DNA of 64,000 nt from Filimonas zeae. Lineage in GTDB: Bacteria; Bacteroidota; Bacteroidia; Chitinophagales; Chitinophagaceae. How positions within the stretch are numbered: position 1 is the stretch's first letter; each line of letters begins with the position of its first letter. The notes beneath the pieces are model-generated. The model did not search any database, had not been told where the DNA came from, and worked only from the letters and a program-made list of their open reading frames with translations. Positions 18,414-28,058 of the stretch are shown here, piece by piece. The DNA lies in NCBI RefSeq assembly GCF_014641615.1, contig NZ_BMIB01000004.1, positions 868,001-932,000 of the forward strand. The letters run 5' to 3'. The translations under genes and the position numbers were made by a program.

Positions 18414-21400
18414 TTAAAAATTAATATCTATACCAGCTACAATCATTTTAGGATTGGGATATTCATTCAGACTGATATTGTTTCCATCTTCCGGATCCAG
18501 ACCAGTCCATGGGCTCCACACGGCAACGTTCTGCATTTGTGCATACACTTTTGCACCCTTAATTACATTAGTGCCTTTAAACGCAATAGCCGGAATCTGA
18601 TAAGCAACATTGATATTTCTGAATCTCAGGAATTTTGCATTTTCCAGATCTGATGAACTGAAATCTCTGTCGTATACAGGAGACTGGAAAAACGCATTAT
18701 CTCCGGGTTTAAGCCACTGCTTGGTTAACAGTTCTCTGGAACCGTTAACAGATCCCTGATAACCTGAAGTACCACGTGTAATCCAGTTTCTGATATTGTT
18801 GCTTCTGGTAACAACAAACTGGTATGAAAATAAGGTACCGATAGTAAATCCTTTATAACGGAAGTCAAATGTAAAACCGCCAACATGCTTGGGAAGATAA
18901 GTTCCCCATTTAGCCATATTGGGCGCTGCTGCAGCCGTATTCACCTCTTTACCATCCAGCGTTTCAAAACGTGGTCTTCCCGTTGCCGGATCTGCACCAA
19001 GATAGCTTCTGGTATAATGGGTACCATAAGGTAATCCTTTGCGGATAATGAAAGTTCCTGAAGGATATTCATCTAAACCACCCAGGTCGGTAATTTTATT
19101 ACTGTTGATAGCATGGTTCCATCCAAAAGTGAAATCAAAATCATGGGTTCTTACCACATCCACAGCCGCCATAAATTCAAGACCCTGGTTTCTCATTCTA
19201 CCCGCGTTAACAGGTCTGCTTGTTCCGCCAAAACCAGTGTTGGCAGCCAATGGCAGAGAAACGAATAAATCTACAGTCTCATTTCTGTACGCTTCAACAG
19301 TAAATCTTGCCCTGTTGTGCCATACAGCAAAATCAACACCCAGGTTTGCCTTTCTGATATTTTCAATTTTCAGCTGAGAGTTACCAGGCGTAGAAGGAGC
19401 CGTACCTGTAACAGTACCTCCACCTGCGTAGTTGGCATTAGCAAAAGAAGGAATCTGTGGTCCCAGATAGTTAGATACTGCCATCCATGTTCCCGCTGCT
19501 GTACCCAAAAGATTATATGAGTTGGTAGCAATACTTCCGATATTAGGAACAACACCATAAGAGAATCTTACTTTCAGGTCGCTCAGCACATGCTGTGTTC
19601 TCAGAAAGTCTTCCTTAATCGCATTCCAGCTTAAACCTGCTGCCCAGGTAGTAATTTCTTTGTTTGCGTTATTGGCAATACGTGAAGTACCATCTCTGCG
19701 AATGCTACCAGTAACAGTATACTTATCATCATAAGTATATCTGCCTGTTCCAAAATAAGAACGTATTCCAAAGCCCGATTTTGCACTGTTTGCATTCTGT
19801 GGATAAGTGGTCTGACCGGAAGAAACCGGCAGCTGCCCTGCACCTTGTCCGCTGTTTGGAAGACGTGGATCCAAAGCATACAATGTAAATGCCAAACCTT
19901 TCTGATAGTTACGTACCACTTCAAAATAAGCACCTACTTCAAAATCATGCTTGTCAATATGTTTTGCATATGTAACACTGGAAGTATTAATCAGGTTAAC
20001 ATTGGTTCTGGCACCTTCTACGTCCAGACCGGGAACGGTAGCAGAAAAGCCGGCAGTAGTGCCTACATAAGAATCAGCTTTTATATAACGCTGCCATATA
20101 TCAGCCGCAACATCAATACCAAAAGTGTTCTTTAAAGTAACAGATGGCAACAGCTTGTACCCTACTGTTAAGCCGGTATTTATTTTAACCTGATTCTGCA
20201 CCAGGCTGGAGTTTTGAATACCTTCAAGCACATTCGCAATCTGCTTTAAGTTGCGTTGTGTACTTACACCAAAATTATAGGAGCCATCAGCCTTGAATGG
20301 GTTTTCGTACGGCTTGGCCCGGTAGGTCATCTGGAAAGCGTTTCTTGGGCTGTTGCCATAAGCTTCTCCTTCTGAATAATTGGTTTTAGAGTAACCTAAT
20401 GCAGTATTCCATTGAACAGTAAGCTTGTTAGAAGTATGTTCAATATTAAAGCGGGTGGTATACCTGCGTAATGCAGCACCCAGATCTATACCTTCCTGAT
20501 CAAAAATACCGGCAGAAAGGAAAAATCTGGTTTTATCACTTCCTCCGCTCATATTAATCTCATGGCTCTGAGACAGGCCTTCACGATAAAACAGCTTAGG
20601 GATATTAAGATTATTATTAATCAGACTATCCATAGAAAAGTCGCGACGCGCTTTTTCTGTTGCACTGGCAGCAGCATAGGTAGGGTTATTTTTTGAATAA
20701 GCCCAGCCTGGTAAAAGCTGATTCGCATCTAATCCAAAACTACCCAGTCTTTCTTCGTACGAAAGTATCTCAGCAGCATTCATAAGATTCAACCGGTCAA
20801 AGCTTGGCGCCTTGGTAATACCCAACTGGCTGCGTGCCATAACTTTGGTAGCACCTGCTCTTCCTTTTTTGGTGGTTATTACTATTACACCTGTACCACC
20901 ACGGGCACCATACAAAGCTCCTGCACCGGCGTCCTTTAAAATGGTTAACGACTCAAAATCATTAGGGTTTAATGTTTGAAAATCGCTGGCAGGAATAGGT
21001 ATTCCATCTAACACATACAACGGCTGAGCGCCAGCCCCCTGAATAGACTGTACTCCTCTGATGGTAACCGTTGCACTGGAACCTGGTTGTCCTGAGCTGG
21101 AGTTAACAAGCATACCAGGTGCACGACCTTGTAATGCCTGATCAAAAGAGCCCACAGGCACTTCTTCTACTGTTTTAGAACTCAATACTACAGCCGCACC
21201 GGTAAACTGCGATTTCTTTTCACGGCTATAGCCGGTAATCACAATTTCTCCTAACGACTGGTCACTTGATGCAAGTACAAAAGTGATGGAATATCTGTTA
21301 CCAATAGGCAACTCCTGCGGAGTAAAGCCCACTGAAGTAACAACTAATGATTTGGCGTTTTCAGCGATAGCTAGTGAAAAGGTACCATCCTCTTTAGTAA

Positions 21401-21551
21401 TGGTTCCTTTGGTAGTTCCTTTTACAGAAACAGAAGCATTGGCAACTGGTTTGCCCTGCTCATCTGTTACTTTACCGGTAACAGTCCGGTTTTGTGCCCA
21501 TGCCTGTAGCAAAAGAAAGCACGTTACCACAAACAGTAGTAGTTTTCTCAT
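18414..21551 (-). CDS. SusC/RagA-family TonB-linked outer-membrane transporter
   Basis: 1045 residues. Signal peptide (LLLQAWAQ, about 1-19); regulatory-like beta-sandwich at about 22-100 (TVTGKVTDEQGKPVANASV); plug at about 110-235 with QPLYVLDGIPIPASDF and GTGVIVITTKKGRAG; long barrel ending MIVAGIDINF. The N-terminal 20 residues are very similar to those of the neighbouring SusC (MRKLLLF...), consistent with duplication, but the barrels and the partner SusD types differ. TonB-dependent import with the SusD 36 nt downstream. Confidence 0.95.
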   Translation of the reverse strand: MRKLLLFVVTCFLLLQAWAQNRTVTGKVTDEQGKPVANASVSVKGTTKGTITKEDGTFSLAIAENAKSLVVTSVGFTPQELPIGNRYSITFVLASSDQSLGEIVITGYSREKKSQFTGAAVVLSSKTVEEVPVGSFDQALQGRAPGMLVNSSSGQPGSSATVTIRGVQSIQGAGAQPLYVLDGIPIPASDFQTLNPNDFESLTILKDAGAGALYGARGGTGVIVITTKKGRAGATKVMARSQLGITKAPSFDRLNLMNAAEILSYEERLGSFGLDANQLLPGWAYSKNNPTYAAASATEKARRDFSMDSLINNNLNIPKLFYREGLSQSHEINMSGGSDKTRFFLSAGIFDQEGIDLGAALRRYTTRFNIEHTSNKLTVQWNTALGYSKTNYSEGEAYGNSPRNAFQMTYRAKPYENPFKADGSYNFGVSTQRNLKQIANVLEGIQNSSLVQNQVKINTGLTVGYKLLPSVTLKNTFGIDVAADIWQRYIKADSYVGTTAGFSATVPGLDVEGARTNVNLINTSSVTYAKHIDKHDFEVGAYFEVVRNYQKGLAFTLYALDPRLPNSGQGAGQLPVSSGQTTYPQNANSAKSGFGIRSYFGTGRYTYDDKYTVTGSIRRDGTSRIANNANKEITTWAAGLSWNAIKEDFLRTQHVLSDLKVRFSYGVVPNIGSIATNSYNLLGTAAGTWMAVSNYLGPQIPSFANANYAGGGTVTGTAPSTPGNSQLKIENIRKANLGVDFAVWHNRARFTVEAYRNETVDLFVSLPLAANTGFGGTSRPVNAGRMRNQGLEFMAAVDVVRTHDFDFTFGWNHAINSNKITDLGGLDEYPSGTFIIRKGLPYGTHYTRSYLGADPATGRPRFETLDGKEVNTAAAAPNMAKWGTYLPKHVGGFTFDFRYKGFTIGTLFSYQFVVTRSNNIRNWITRGTSGYQGSVNGSRELLTKQWLKPGDNAFFQSPVYDRDFSSSDLENAKFLRFRNINVAYQIPAIAFKGTNVIKGAKVYAQMQNVAVWSPWTGLDPEDGNNISLNEYPNPKMIVAGIDINF

Positions 21552-21595
21552 GTAAATCGGGGTTTTAACTTAAAAATGTATATACCTGCAATTGT

Positions 21596-21612
21596 GCATA
21601 CGAAGCCCTGTC
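21596..21612 (-). promoter_or_regulatory. Conserved susC leader element (copy 2)
   Basis: On the minus strand GACAGGGCTTCGTATGC ends 45 nt before the susC start, matching the copy at 16500-16515. It directly follows a GGCT-GTACA-AGCC hairpin (about 21613-21627). A GATAAAGCGTT stretch further upstream also resembles GATAAAGCTTT of copy 1. Confidence 0.45.
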
Positions 21613-21676
21613 GGCTTGTACAGCCAATAATTTCACGGAGTATCACGAAAGAACGCTTTATCGATTTAGCTTATAG

Positions 21677-21820
21677 CTACATCAAAAGTGACTTTAGTTC
21701 CGTTATATGTGTAAAATTGAAATGTTGAAAAGGTACCGGTAGTTTATTATAATTGTCCGTAGACAACCATTGAGGAATGAACACATTAGGTCCATGAATG
21801 GAGTTTGTTTGCTTTCTCAT
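21677..21820 (-). CDS. Possible 47-aa leader peptide upstream of susC (copy 2)
   Basis: An ATG at 21820 opens a 47-codon frame ending TAG at 21677, 125 nt before susC. It starts MRKQTNSIHGPNVFIPQW, sharing ACATGAGAAA and a Trp at residues 16-18 with the copy-1 frame but little else. The equivalent position, length and downstream element suggest a common leader. It could be translated, or be a by-product of a structured RNA. Confidence 0.35.
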   Translation of the reverse strand: MRKQTNSIHGPNVFIPQWLSTDNYNKLPVPFQHFNFTHITELKSLLM

Positions 21821-21873
21821 GTGTAGGCGAATTAGTTTCTCGCTGAATAATCAGATGGAAAATTAGTTAATAA

Positions 21874-21911
21874 TAGCATAAAAACCCATTTTCTCTTCAA
21901 AAAAAAGCAAA
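21874..21911 (-). promoter_or_regulatory. Probable promoter of the first susCD operon
   Basis: On the minus strand TTTGC plus eight T (21899-21911) is followed about 23 bp on by TTTTTATGCTATTA, parallel to the copy-1 arrangement (TTGC, T-run, GGTATTTTGCTATTA). The -7 element is a poorer match to TAnnTTTG here. Confidence 0.45.
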
Positions 21912-22130
21912 TACCGCCTATTTTCTAATCCTACTCTAATGTTACCTCAACCAGGTTGCTATTCCAGATAATTGTAAAAGAAACGTCTTGCAGGATTTAG
22001 TCCCCTTATTTGCCATACTTTTTGTACACACATTTTCATTTGCTCTCAGTTTTCTGTATCAACTGAGAGCAAATTACTCATAAGTAACTGTTAAAAAACA
22101 AGTTCGGAGAAGTTAAAGTAAATTTTAAGG
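21912..22130. other. Rest of the 579-bp gap: 14-bp palindrome, no gene seen
   Basis: Between the MMPL gene and the susC promoter the only clear structure is a perfect 14-bp inverted repeat, ATTTGCTCTCAGTT (22038-22051) and AACTGAGAGCAAAT (22061-22074), with a 9-nt loop. It is about 57 nt past the MMPL stop and has no U-run, so it could be a factor-dependent terminator or an operator. Confidence 0.5.
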
Positions 22131-24458
22131 TTAGCGCTTACGGAGCAGCCAGATTAGTACAGGCAACAATATAAGGTTTGTTAGTGTGCCGGTTATTAAT
22201 GTAAGTGATGTTAACCAGCCTAATGCATTGGTGCCTCCAAACTCGCTTATACAAAATATAATAAATCCTGCTATCAATACCAGAGAGGTATAAATAATAC
22301 TAACGCCGGTATGATGTATAGTTTGCACCAATGTTGGCTTAACGCTGTTGTTATAATGCGGCAACTCCTGCTTATAGTTTATTAAAAAACGTATGGTTAC
22401 ATCTATTGCTATACCCAGCGCTACACTAAACACCAGCACAGTGGAAGGCTTAAGCGCTATACCTGTCCAACCCATTACACCAGCTGTTACTACCAGTGGG
22501 ATAAGATTTGGAATTAAAGAGCAAAGCAGTATGCGGAAAGAACGGAATAAATACAGCATACAAAGCGCAATTAACCCAAAGGCCCAAAGGATGCTCTCGC
22601 GCAGCCCATTGATAATAAATGCAGAGCCTTCCAGAAAAGTTACGCTGCTGCCTGTAAAGGTTACCTTATAGTTCGCTGTATCAAAAGTTTTATCAGCCTC
22701 TTTCCGGAAATCAGCAAGCAACCCGGGTAGTTTTCTGCTCCCGATATCTTTCATATTCACGCTAATCCGTGCAGTCTGGTCCAATGAATCTTTAAAACTG
22801 CTTAACAGCTTCACAAAGGCACTATTCCGGGTACCCGAATCTTTACTGCCGTTTCCTTTCAGATAGCTCATAACAGTAATAGCATCAAAGTCGGTAGGTA
22901 TAGCAAAATATGTACTATCACCGTCGTATACAGATTGTCGCAGGAATTTAATACCCTCCACCAGGCTCAGTGGTTTTGCCGTCTCGGGCCGGGAAGCGAT
23001 GTATTGTGAAAATGAATCAATCTTCTCCATAGGCCGGAGATTACGTGTAAGCCCTTTTCTCTTTTTGGTATCCACCACAATTTCCAACGGCATCACGCCC
23101 CCGAAAGAAGATTCGAACCAACGCAGATCGCGATATACCACATCCTGCTGCGGCAGATCATCTACAATAAATCCTTCACTTTTTAAACGGAATATCCCGG
23201 CTACAGAAACAATGGTAACAATGGCAGTTACTATATACACCCACTTGCTATGTTCAAATGTCCATTTCTCAATCCGTATCAGCAGGCGTTCCAGCATCTT
23301 GTTTTCCAGATAACGCATGTGTTTGGGCTGGGGCGGCTGCAGATAACTGAGTACTGTAGGAATGAATATCAGTGATATTACAAACAGCAGCATGATATTC
23401 AGCCCCGCAATAACTCCAAACTCTTTCAATATATCGCTCTTGGTAAGCGAAAATACCCCCATCCCTATCGCCGCTGCAATATTACAGAAGAGGGTTACAA
23501 TGCCCATGCGGCCTACCATAGTTACCAACGCCTTCTGCTTATCGCCGGTATCTTTATAAGAGGTATGGTATTTATTAAGGAAATAGATACAGTTGGGCAC
23601 ACCTATTACTACAATCAATGGTGGAATTAAAGAAGTGAGTAATGTAATCTTATACCCTATCAGCACCATAGTACCCACACTCCATATTACGCCCATTATT
23701 ACCACGGTAAGACTCATTAACATAGCGCTCACTGTACGAAAGAATAAAAGCAGGGTAACCGCGCTCAAAAACAGCGAACCGAATAAAAACCATTGCAACT
23801 CCTTTTGTATTTTATTGGCAACGGTAGTACGTATATAGGGTAAGCCACTTACATGCATGGTAAGACCTGTTTTGCCTTCAAAAGCATGTACCTCTTTCAT
23901 AATATCATTCATTAACCGCGTACGCGATTTACTGTTGGCTGTATCCTTATTCAGTGTAAGGGCAAATAAGTAGCTATGCTCTTTGGGATTGTATAAGATA
24001 CCCTCATAAAAACGCATATTCTCAAAAATAGCACGGCCACTATCCAGGGCGGCCTGGCTGATAGCCTTTGCCGGAAATATCCTGGCAGGAACCAGCCTTT
24101 CCGTTCCATCAGCAGTGTCTTTTACCAGCTGAATGGCTTCGGGTGCGTCCATAATGCCCAGTACCCCTTTAATCTGCTTTAAGCCGCTATGCAGCTCCTG
24201 CGCAGCCGTAAATACAGGTACTTTAAAAAAATCCGGACTGTTAATGCCCAGTACAACTGTGCTGCCATCGCTTCCAAACTTTTTAAGAAAAGCCTGATAG
24301 TCCTGGTATTTAACGTTATCGGTAGGTATGGCCCGTGTAAACTCATAACTCATCTGCACACGCGAAGCAAAATATGCCATGCAGGCAGTAAGAATAAACA
24401 ACAGGATAAGTAACTGTAATCTGAACTTAAGAATAAACTGCCCTAAACGATACCACAT
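22131..24458 (-). CDS. RND/MMPL-family exporter (patched-like)
   Basis: 775 residues with two repeats of the RND topology: TM1 at about 12-32, a large periplasmic loop, a cluster of five TMs at about 220-365, TM7 at about 400-420, a second loop, then five TMs to the end. The core motifs LIVVIGVPNCIYFLNKYH and SVALGIAIDVTIRFLINY are the conserved TM4/TM10 signatures of the MMPL/sterol-sensing-like family. Such proteins export lipids, hopanoids or other hydrophobic compounds using the proton gradient. No membrane-fusion partner or lipid enzyme is adjacent. A strong terminator precedes it, so it is probably a single-gene unit. Confidence 0.85.
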   Translation of the reverse strand: MWYRLGQFILKFRLQLLILLFILTACMAYFASRVQMSYEFTRAIPTDNVKYQDYQAFLKKFGSDGSTVVLGINSPDFFKVPVFTAAQELHSGLKQIKGVLGIMDAPEAIQLVKDTADGTERLVPARIFPAKAISQAALDSGRAIFENMRFYEGILYNPKEHSYLFALTLNKDTANSKSRTRLMNDIMKEVHAFEGKTGLTMHVSGLPYIRTTVANKIQKELQWFLFGSLFLSAVTLLLFFRTVSAMLMSLTVVIMGVIWSVGTMVLIGYKITLLTSLIPPLIVVIGVPNCIYFLNKYHTSYKDTGDKQKALVTMVGRMGIVTLFCNIAAAIGMGVFSLTKSDILKEFGVIAGLNIMLLFVISLIFIPTVLSYLQPPQPKHMRYLENKMLERLLIRIEKWTFEHSKWVYIVTAIVTIVSVAGIFRLKSEGFIVDDLPQQDVVYRDLRWFESSFGGVMPLEIVVDTKKRKGLTRNLRPMEKIDSFSQYIASRPETAKPLSLVEGIKFLRQSVYDGDSTYFAIPTDFDAITVMSYLKGNGSKDSGTRNSAFVKLLSSFKDSLDQTARISVNMKDIGSRKLPGLLADFRKEADKTFDTANYKVTFTGSSVTFLEGSAFIINGLRESILWAFGLIALCMLYLFRSFRILLCSLIPNLIPLVVTAGVMGWTGIALKPSTVLVFSVALGIAIDVTIRFLINYKQELPHYNNSVKPTLVQTIHHTGVSIIYTSLVLIAGFIIFCISEFGGTNALGWLTSLTLITGTLTNLILLPVLIWLLRKR

Positions 24459-24509
24459 ATAAATACCTTCTGATGATAAATAATAAACTGCAAAGAAAAG
24501 TAACTAAAA

Positions 24510-24533
24510 CCGCCCCGCAAAAATGCGGGGCGG
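24510..24533 (-). terminator. Terminator after the propeller/barrel surface protein
   Basis: A perfect 9-bp GC-rich stem CCGCCCCGC/GCGGGGCGG with loop AAAAAT, followed on the minus strand by TTTTAG. It is 21 nt past the stop of the gene ending at 24555. Confidence 0.85.
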
Positions 24534-24554
24534 CAGCTTTATTGGAAAAAACGA

Positions 24555-27500
24555 TTAAAAATCAAGTCCCAGTGCAAAATACCACATCGGCTTGCCGCGG
24601 AAAATACCATTCATTTCCCATGCCGTATCCAGCTTGAGGAAGTACCCCAGCACAGTGCTTCTTACGCCAAAACCATAACCACCGGCAAAAGGCCCTATAC
24701 CACCAGCTTTTAAGCGGATAGTTGCATAGTTAGGATCTGGCGTACCATCTGACTGGTATTGACGGTAAGTAGTAATAGGCCGCTCAATATTTTTGAGACT
24801 TCCGCTCCACGCCGTACCTAAATCAATAAACTGAACCAGCTGGAAGTTGCGTATAAAAGCGCTGTTGATGGGTTTATTAAAAAATGTGCTGAATACAGGC
24901 AACCTGAACTCACTGTTAATAACAGCTGCGTTATTACCGTTGGCTACGTTTTGCCTGAAGCCACGCATGTTCAGCGTTAAAGACTGGTATACATAATCCT
25001 GACCAGTGGGCAGGTTGTCCTGGTTGGCTTTAGGACTAATCCAACCATCTACCCCACCCAGGTAGTATAAAATTTTCTGATCGCCAAAGGAGAAATCACC
25101 GGCAGCACGCGCCGCCCAGATGAAATTGCGGTAAATTTTTACATAATACCGGGCGTCCACTCCCAGGTTCTGTACATTAATACCACGTGTAGAAGCCCCT
25201 TTACCTACTGCTTTATAATAGTCGTAGTAAATTTTCCAGCGTAAACCGTTCCAGATGTTCTGGGTAGGGTTAATGGTATTATCATACACATATTCCAGAT
25301 GGGCAATACCCGTTTTTGCTACGGTATCAGGAATATTCAGCCCCTGCTCCAGCGGCTGGCCGCTTTCATAAATAAAAGGTCTGGTAACAGAACGGTCAGA
25401 ACGTAAGGCAATGTTGGCCCTAATGCTTTTTGTTTCATCAATAGGATAAGCCACATTGGCCTGGTACAGATTGGTAACCAGCTTATTGTCAAAACCGGCG
25501 CCTGGCCCGCTGATAATATAAGTAGGATAGTTTTCTGTGGTGCTTCTATAATAAGTAAAACCCCAGTCTAAACGTTTGCGCAGGTTTTGGAAGGTAAAAA
25601 ACACGTCTTTGTCAGACAGATTGGTGCCAAATCTGAAACCACCAATCATTTTAATATCTTCCATTACATCACTCACCCCTACCCGGAACGACCAGTTAAA
25701 GTCGTTACCATTATTCAACCTTACAGGCAATGCACCATACGCATATGGTTGAAAACGGTTAATCAGAATGTTGTTAGAAACACCTGCCAGCACATAATCT
25801 GCATTAAACTTCAGCTTATAATTAAACAAACCCGCTTTTTCAAGCACCGGCTCTCTGGCAGGTCCTTCTGCTGCAGGAACCGGCTCTCCGTTTACCATTA
25901 CAGGCACGGAAGTGGTAGCGGCCGGTTTTTCATCATCAAACTCGTTCTGGAATACATTGTTTGCAGGCTTTTTCTCTGCCGGCTTGTTCACAGGCACCTC
26001 TGTAACTGCTCTGCCACCAGCCAACCGGGCTTCCTGCATCAGACGCTTCATGTAGTCCGTAGGACGGGCATTTACACTCCGCCTCCGTAACATAGCAGAA
26101 TCCACCTGCAGCTTATACAAAAATTTATAATCGCCCTCGCGTCTTACTTCGCTCACCTGGCCTTTATCACCCGCTATGCGGGTTTCCAACAGGCTGCTCT
26201 GGTAGTTGGTTATAGGGAAGGTATAGGTAGAGTCTTTAAATACCTGAAAATAGCTGATGCTGTCCGGCTCATTTTTCTGCCATGCAGATAATGTGGAGTC
26301 AATTTCTTTATCTCCCGGGTTACGCAAAATTTCGTCACCTATATAATATAGCGTATCAAGCCCATTACGGGAGGTAGAGAAAAAGCCTGCCCACCTGTTG
26401 GCAATACCGTTCTCTTCACTTACAAAAGTGAAGTGGTTTACATTGTACTGCATAGGAGAACGTGCATCAGCAAACTTCATTTTAGATAACTGGGCAATCT
26501 GCTTAAAATCGCTTTTGTTACTGATGTCTACCATGAAAATGTTGAAGCGGTTTTTGCTGGGCAGTACCGTATCAGCATTTACAGCATCACCGGAAGGGCG
26601 GTTGGAAGAAAAGATAATACCCGATCTGTTAGGGAAAGAAACAAACGTAGGGTCCAGATCATCATACACATCATTGGTAATCTGTTGCACCTTTTCATTG
26701 TCTATACGGTAAGTAAAAATGTCCGAATGTCCATTTTTTACAGCGCTGAATAAAATAGTATTGGCATCCAGCATAAAGCCGGCACTCAAAATCTGGTCAA
26801 ACGCAGTTATTTCCTGCTTAAACCGCTTAATATTGGCTACCACATCATAAACAAACATGTTTATTTTGCCCCCCTTCCAGTACACTACCAGTAAGCGGGA
26901 ACCTTTGCCGTCCCAGGAAAGTAATGGGTAGTTAGGATTAATATCGCCGGTAATGGTTCTTACACCATAGCTCAGCAGTACCTTCTCATCAAGATTATTG
27001 TCAACGTACTTTACGGAGTAAACGCCCTTTTTAAACTGCACCACCGCATAAGAGTTATTACGGGGGTTGGGGTTTGCCTGAAAACGGAAGAAGTCAGCCT
27101 TTTTGGTTTCTTCTACCACCGATAAGCGACCACGTGGGGCATTCTTACGCTGTTTCAGATCCTTCACATACTTTTCTTCTTCAAAAGTCATAAAGTCGGC
27201 CAGTACATCCTTGAACTTCTTTTTACAAATCCGCTGAGATGCTGTGTTCAGGTTTTTATACAAACGTGCCAGGTATAAAAAGTAAGTCACATTCTCCTTC
27301 TTATACTTTTCAGCTATATAATACCAGAAAGCATGGCCCGCCAGGGTAGGCTTGTCAAAGGCAAACTGATAAAATTTCCGGTAGTTACCGCTCAGCATTA
27401 CATTTCGCAGTTCATCATCCTTCTCAGGACTCCATGGTTGCGCTATATATTCTACATATCCATCCGTAAGCCATTTGGGAATATCCAGTAAGGCCTGATT

Positions 27501-27995
27501 ACTCGCAATTTCACCAATATCATCACCAAACAGAATATTATCTACCAGAATGCGGGCAATACCTTCGCGTATCTGACGGCGCAGGGTATTATGGTTACCA
27601 TCAAAATACAGTACAATTTTATTGTTTACCAGCTTGGTCATACCACCGGCGTTCTGCCAGTCCAGCCCCAGACCAATATTGCTGCTTTTGTAATCGTCGT
27701 AAGTATTATATATCACCAGATTGGCGCGGCGCTGTAAAGAGTATTCAACAGCATCCTCTATAGAGGCCAACTCATCTTCAGCCAGTTGGGCAGCAAACTT
27801 ACCCAGTTCTAAACCACCCTGATTGAAATAAGTATTGAAATTGGTGGTCTGATAAAACTTCCACGTAAATTTTTTATGCTGTATACGGTTTTTGCCAAAC
27901 TCTACGGTGTTTACCTGTCCTATGGTAAGAAGTGGGAACAATACGGTTGCTAAAAATAAATAGAGAATGCCAACCCTTAAGCGTTTAAATTGCAT
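24555..27995 (-). CDS. Large surface protein: degenerate gluzincin + TolB-like propeller + barrel
   Basis: 1146 residues, signal peptide at about 1-26 (LLTIGQ). Residues about 45-290 resemble the peptidase-MA (gluzincin) fold: LVIYNTYDDYKSSN, a helix where HExxH is expected but which reads REGIAR (143-148), and PKWLTDGYVEY (173-183) where active members have W-x-x-E-G-x-A-E-Y. Both zinc ligands are thus lost. Residues about 310-560 contain PD40/TolB-like propeller blades (YPLLSWDGKGSRLLVVYWK, DDLDPTFVSFPNRSGIIFSS). The C-terminal about 400 residues are beta-rich and end FALGLDF, like an Omp85/surface-antigen barrel. It is probably an outer-membrane protein; function unknown. A non-catalytic binding role is inference. 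Confidence 0.7.
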   Translation of the reverse strand: MQFKRLRVGILYLFLATVLFPLLTIGQVNTVEFGKNRIQHKKFTWKFYQTTNFNTYFNQGGLELGKFAAQLAEDELASIEDAVEYSLQRRANLVIYNTYDDYKSSNIGLGLDWQNAGGMTKLVNNKIVLYFDGNHNTLRRQIREGIARILVDNILFGDDIGEIASNQALLDIPKWLTDGYVEYIAQPWSPEKDDELRNVMLSGNYRKFYQFAFDKPTLAGHAFWYYIAEKYKKENVTYFLYLARLYKNLNTASQRICKKKFKDVLADFMTFEEEKYVKDLKQRKNAPRGRLSVVEETKKADFFRFQANPNPRNNSYAVVQFKKGVYSVKYVDNNLDEKVLLSYGVRTITGDINPNYPLLSWDGKGSRLLVVYWKGGKINMFVYDVVANIKRFKQEITAFDQILSAGFMLDANTILFSAVKNGHSDIFTYRIDNEKVQQITNDVYDDLDPTFVSFPNRSGIIFSSNRPSGDAVNADTVLPSKNRFNIFMVDISNKSDFKQIAQLSKMKFADARSPMQYNVNHFTFVSEENGIANRWAGFFSTSRNGLDTLYYIGDEILRNPGDKEIDSTLSAWQKNEPDSISYFQVFKDSTYTFPITNYQSSLLETRIAGDKGQVSEVRREGDYKFLYKLQVDSAMLRRRSVNARPTDYMKRLMQEARLAGGRAVTEVPVNKPAEKKPANNVFQNEFDDEKPAATTSVPVMVNGEPVPAAEGPAREPVLEKAGLFNYKLKFNADYVLAGVSNNILINRFQPYAYGALPVRLNNGNDFNWSFRVGVSDVMEDIKMIGGFRFGTNLSDKDVFFTFQNLRKRLDWGFTYYRSTTENYPTYIISGPGAGFDNKLVTNLYQANVAYPIDETKSIRANIALRSDRSVTRPFIYESGQPLEQGLNIPDTVAKTGIAHLEYVYDNTINPTQNIWNGLRWKIYYDYYKAVGKGASTRGINVQNLGVDARYYVKIYRNFIWAARAAGDFSFGDQKILYYLGGVDGWISPKANQDNLPTGQDYVYQSLTLNMRGFRQNVANGNNAAVINSEFRLPVFSTFFNKPINSAFIRNFQLVQFIDLGTAWSGSLKNIERPITTYRQYQSDGTPDPNYATIRLKAGGIGPFAGGYGFGVRSTVLGYFLKLDTAWEMNGIFRGKPMWYFALGLDF

Positions 27996-28058
27996 ATCCG
28001 GTCTTTAGAATTTTAAAATTAGCATAATTAACTGTAACAGAGACTCAAAAATAGCGTT

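Noticed and set aside
23105..23125. tRNA T-loop-like GATTCGAACC
   Set aside because: It sits within the conserved reading frame of the MMPL exporter and no cloverleaf can be built around it.
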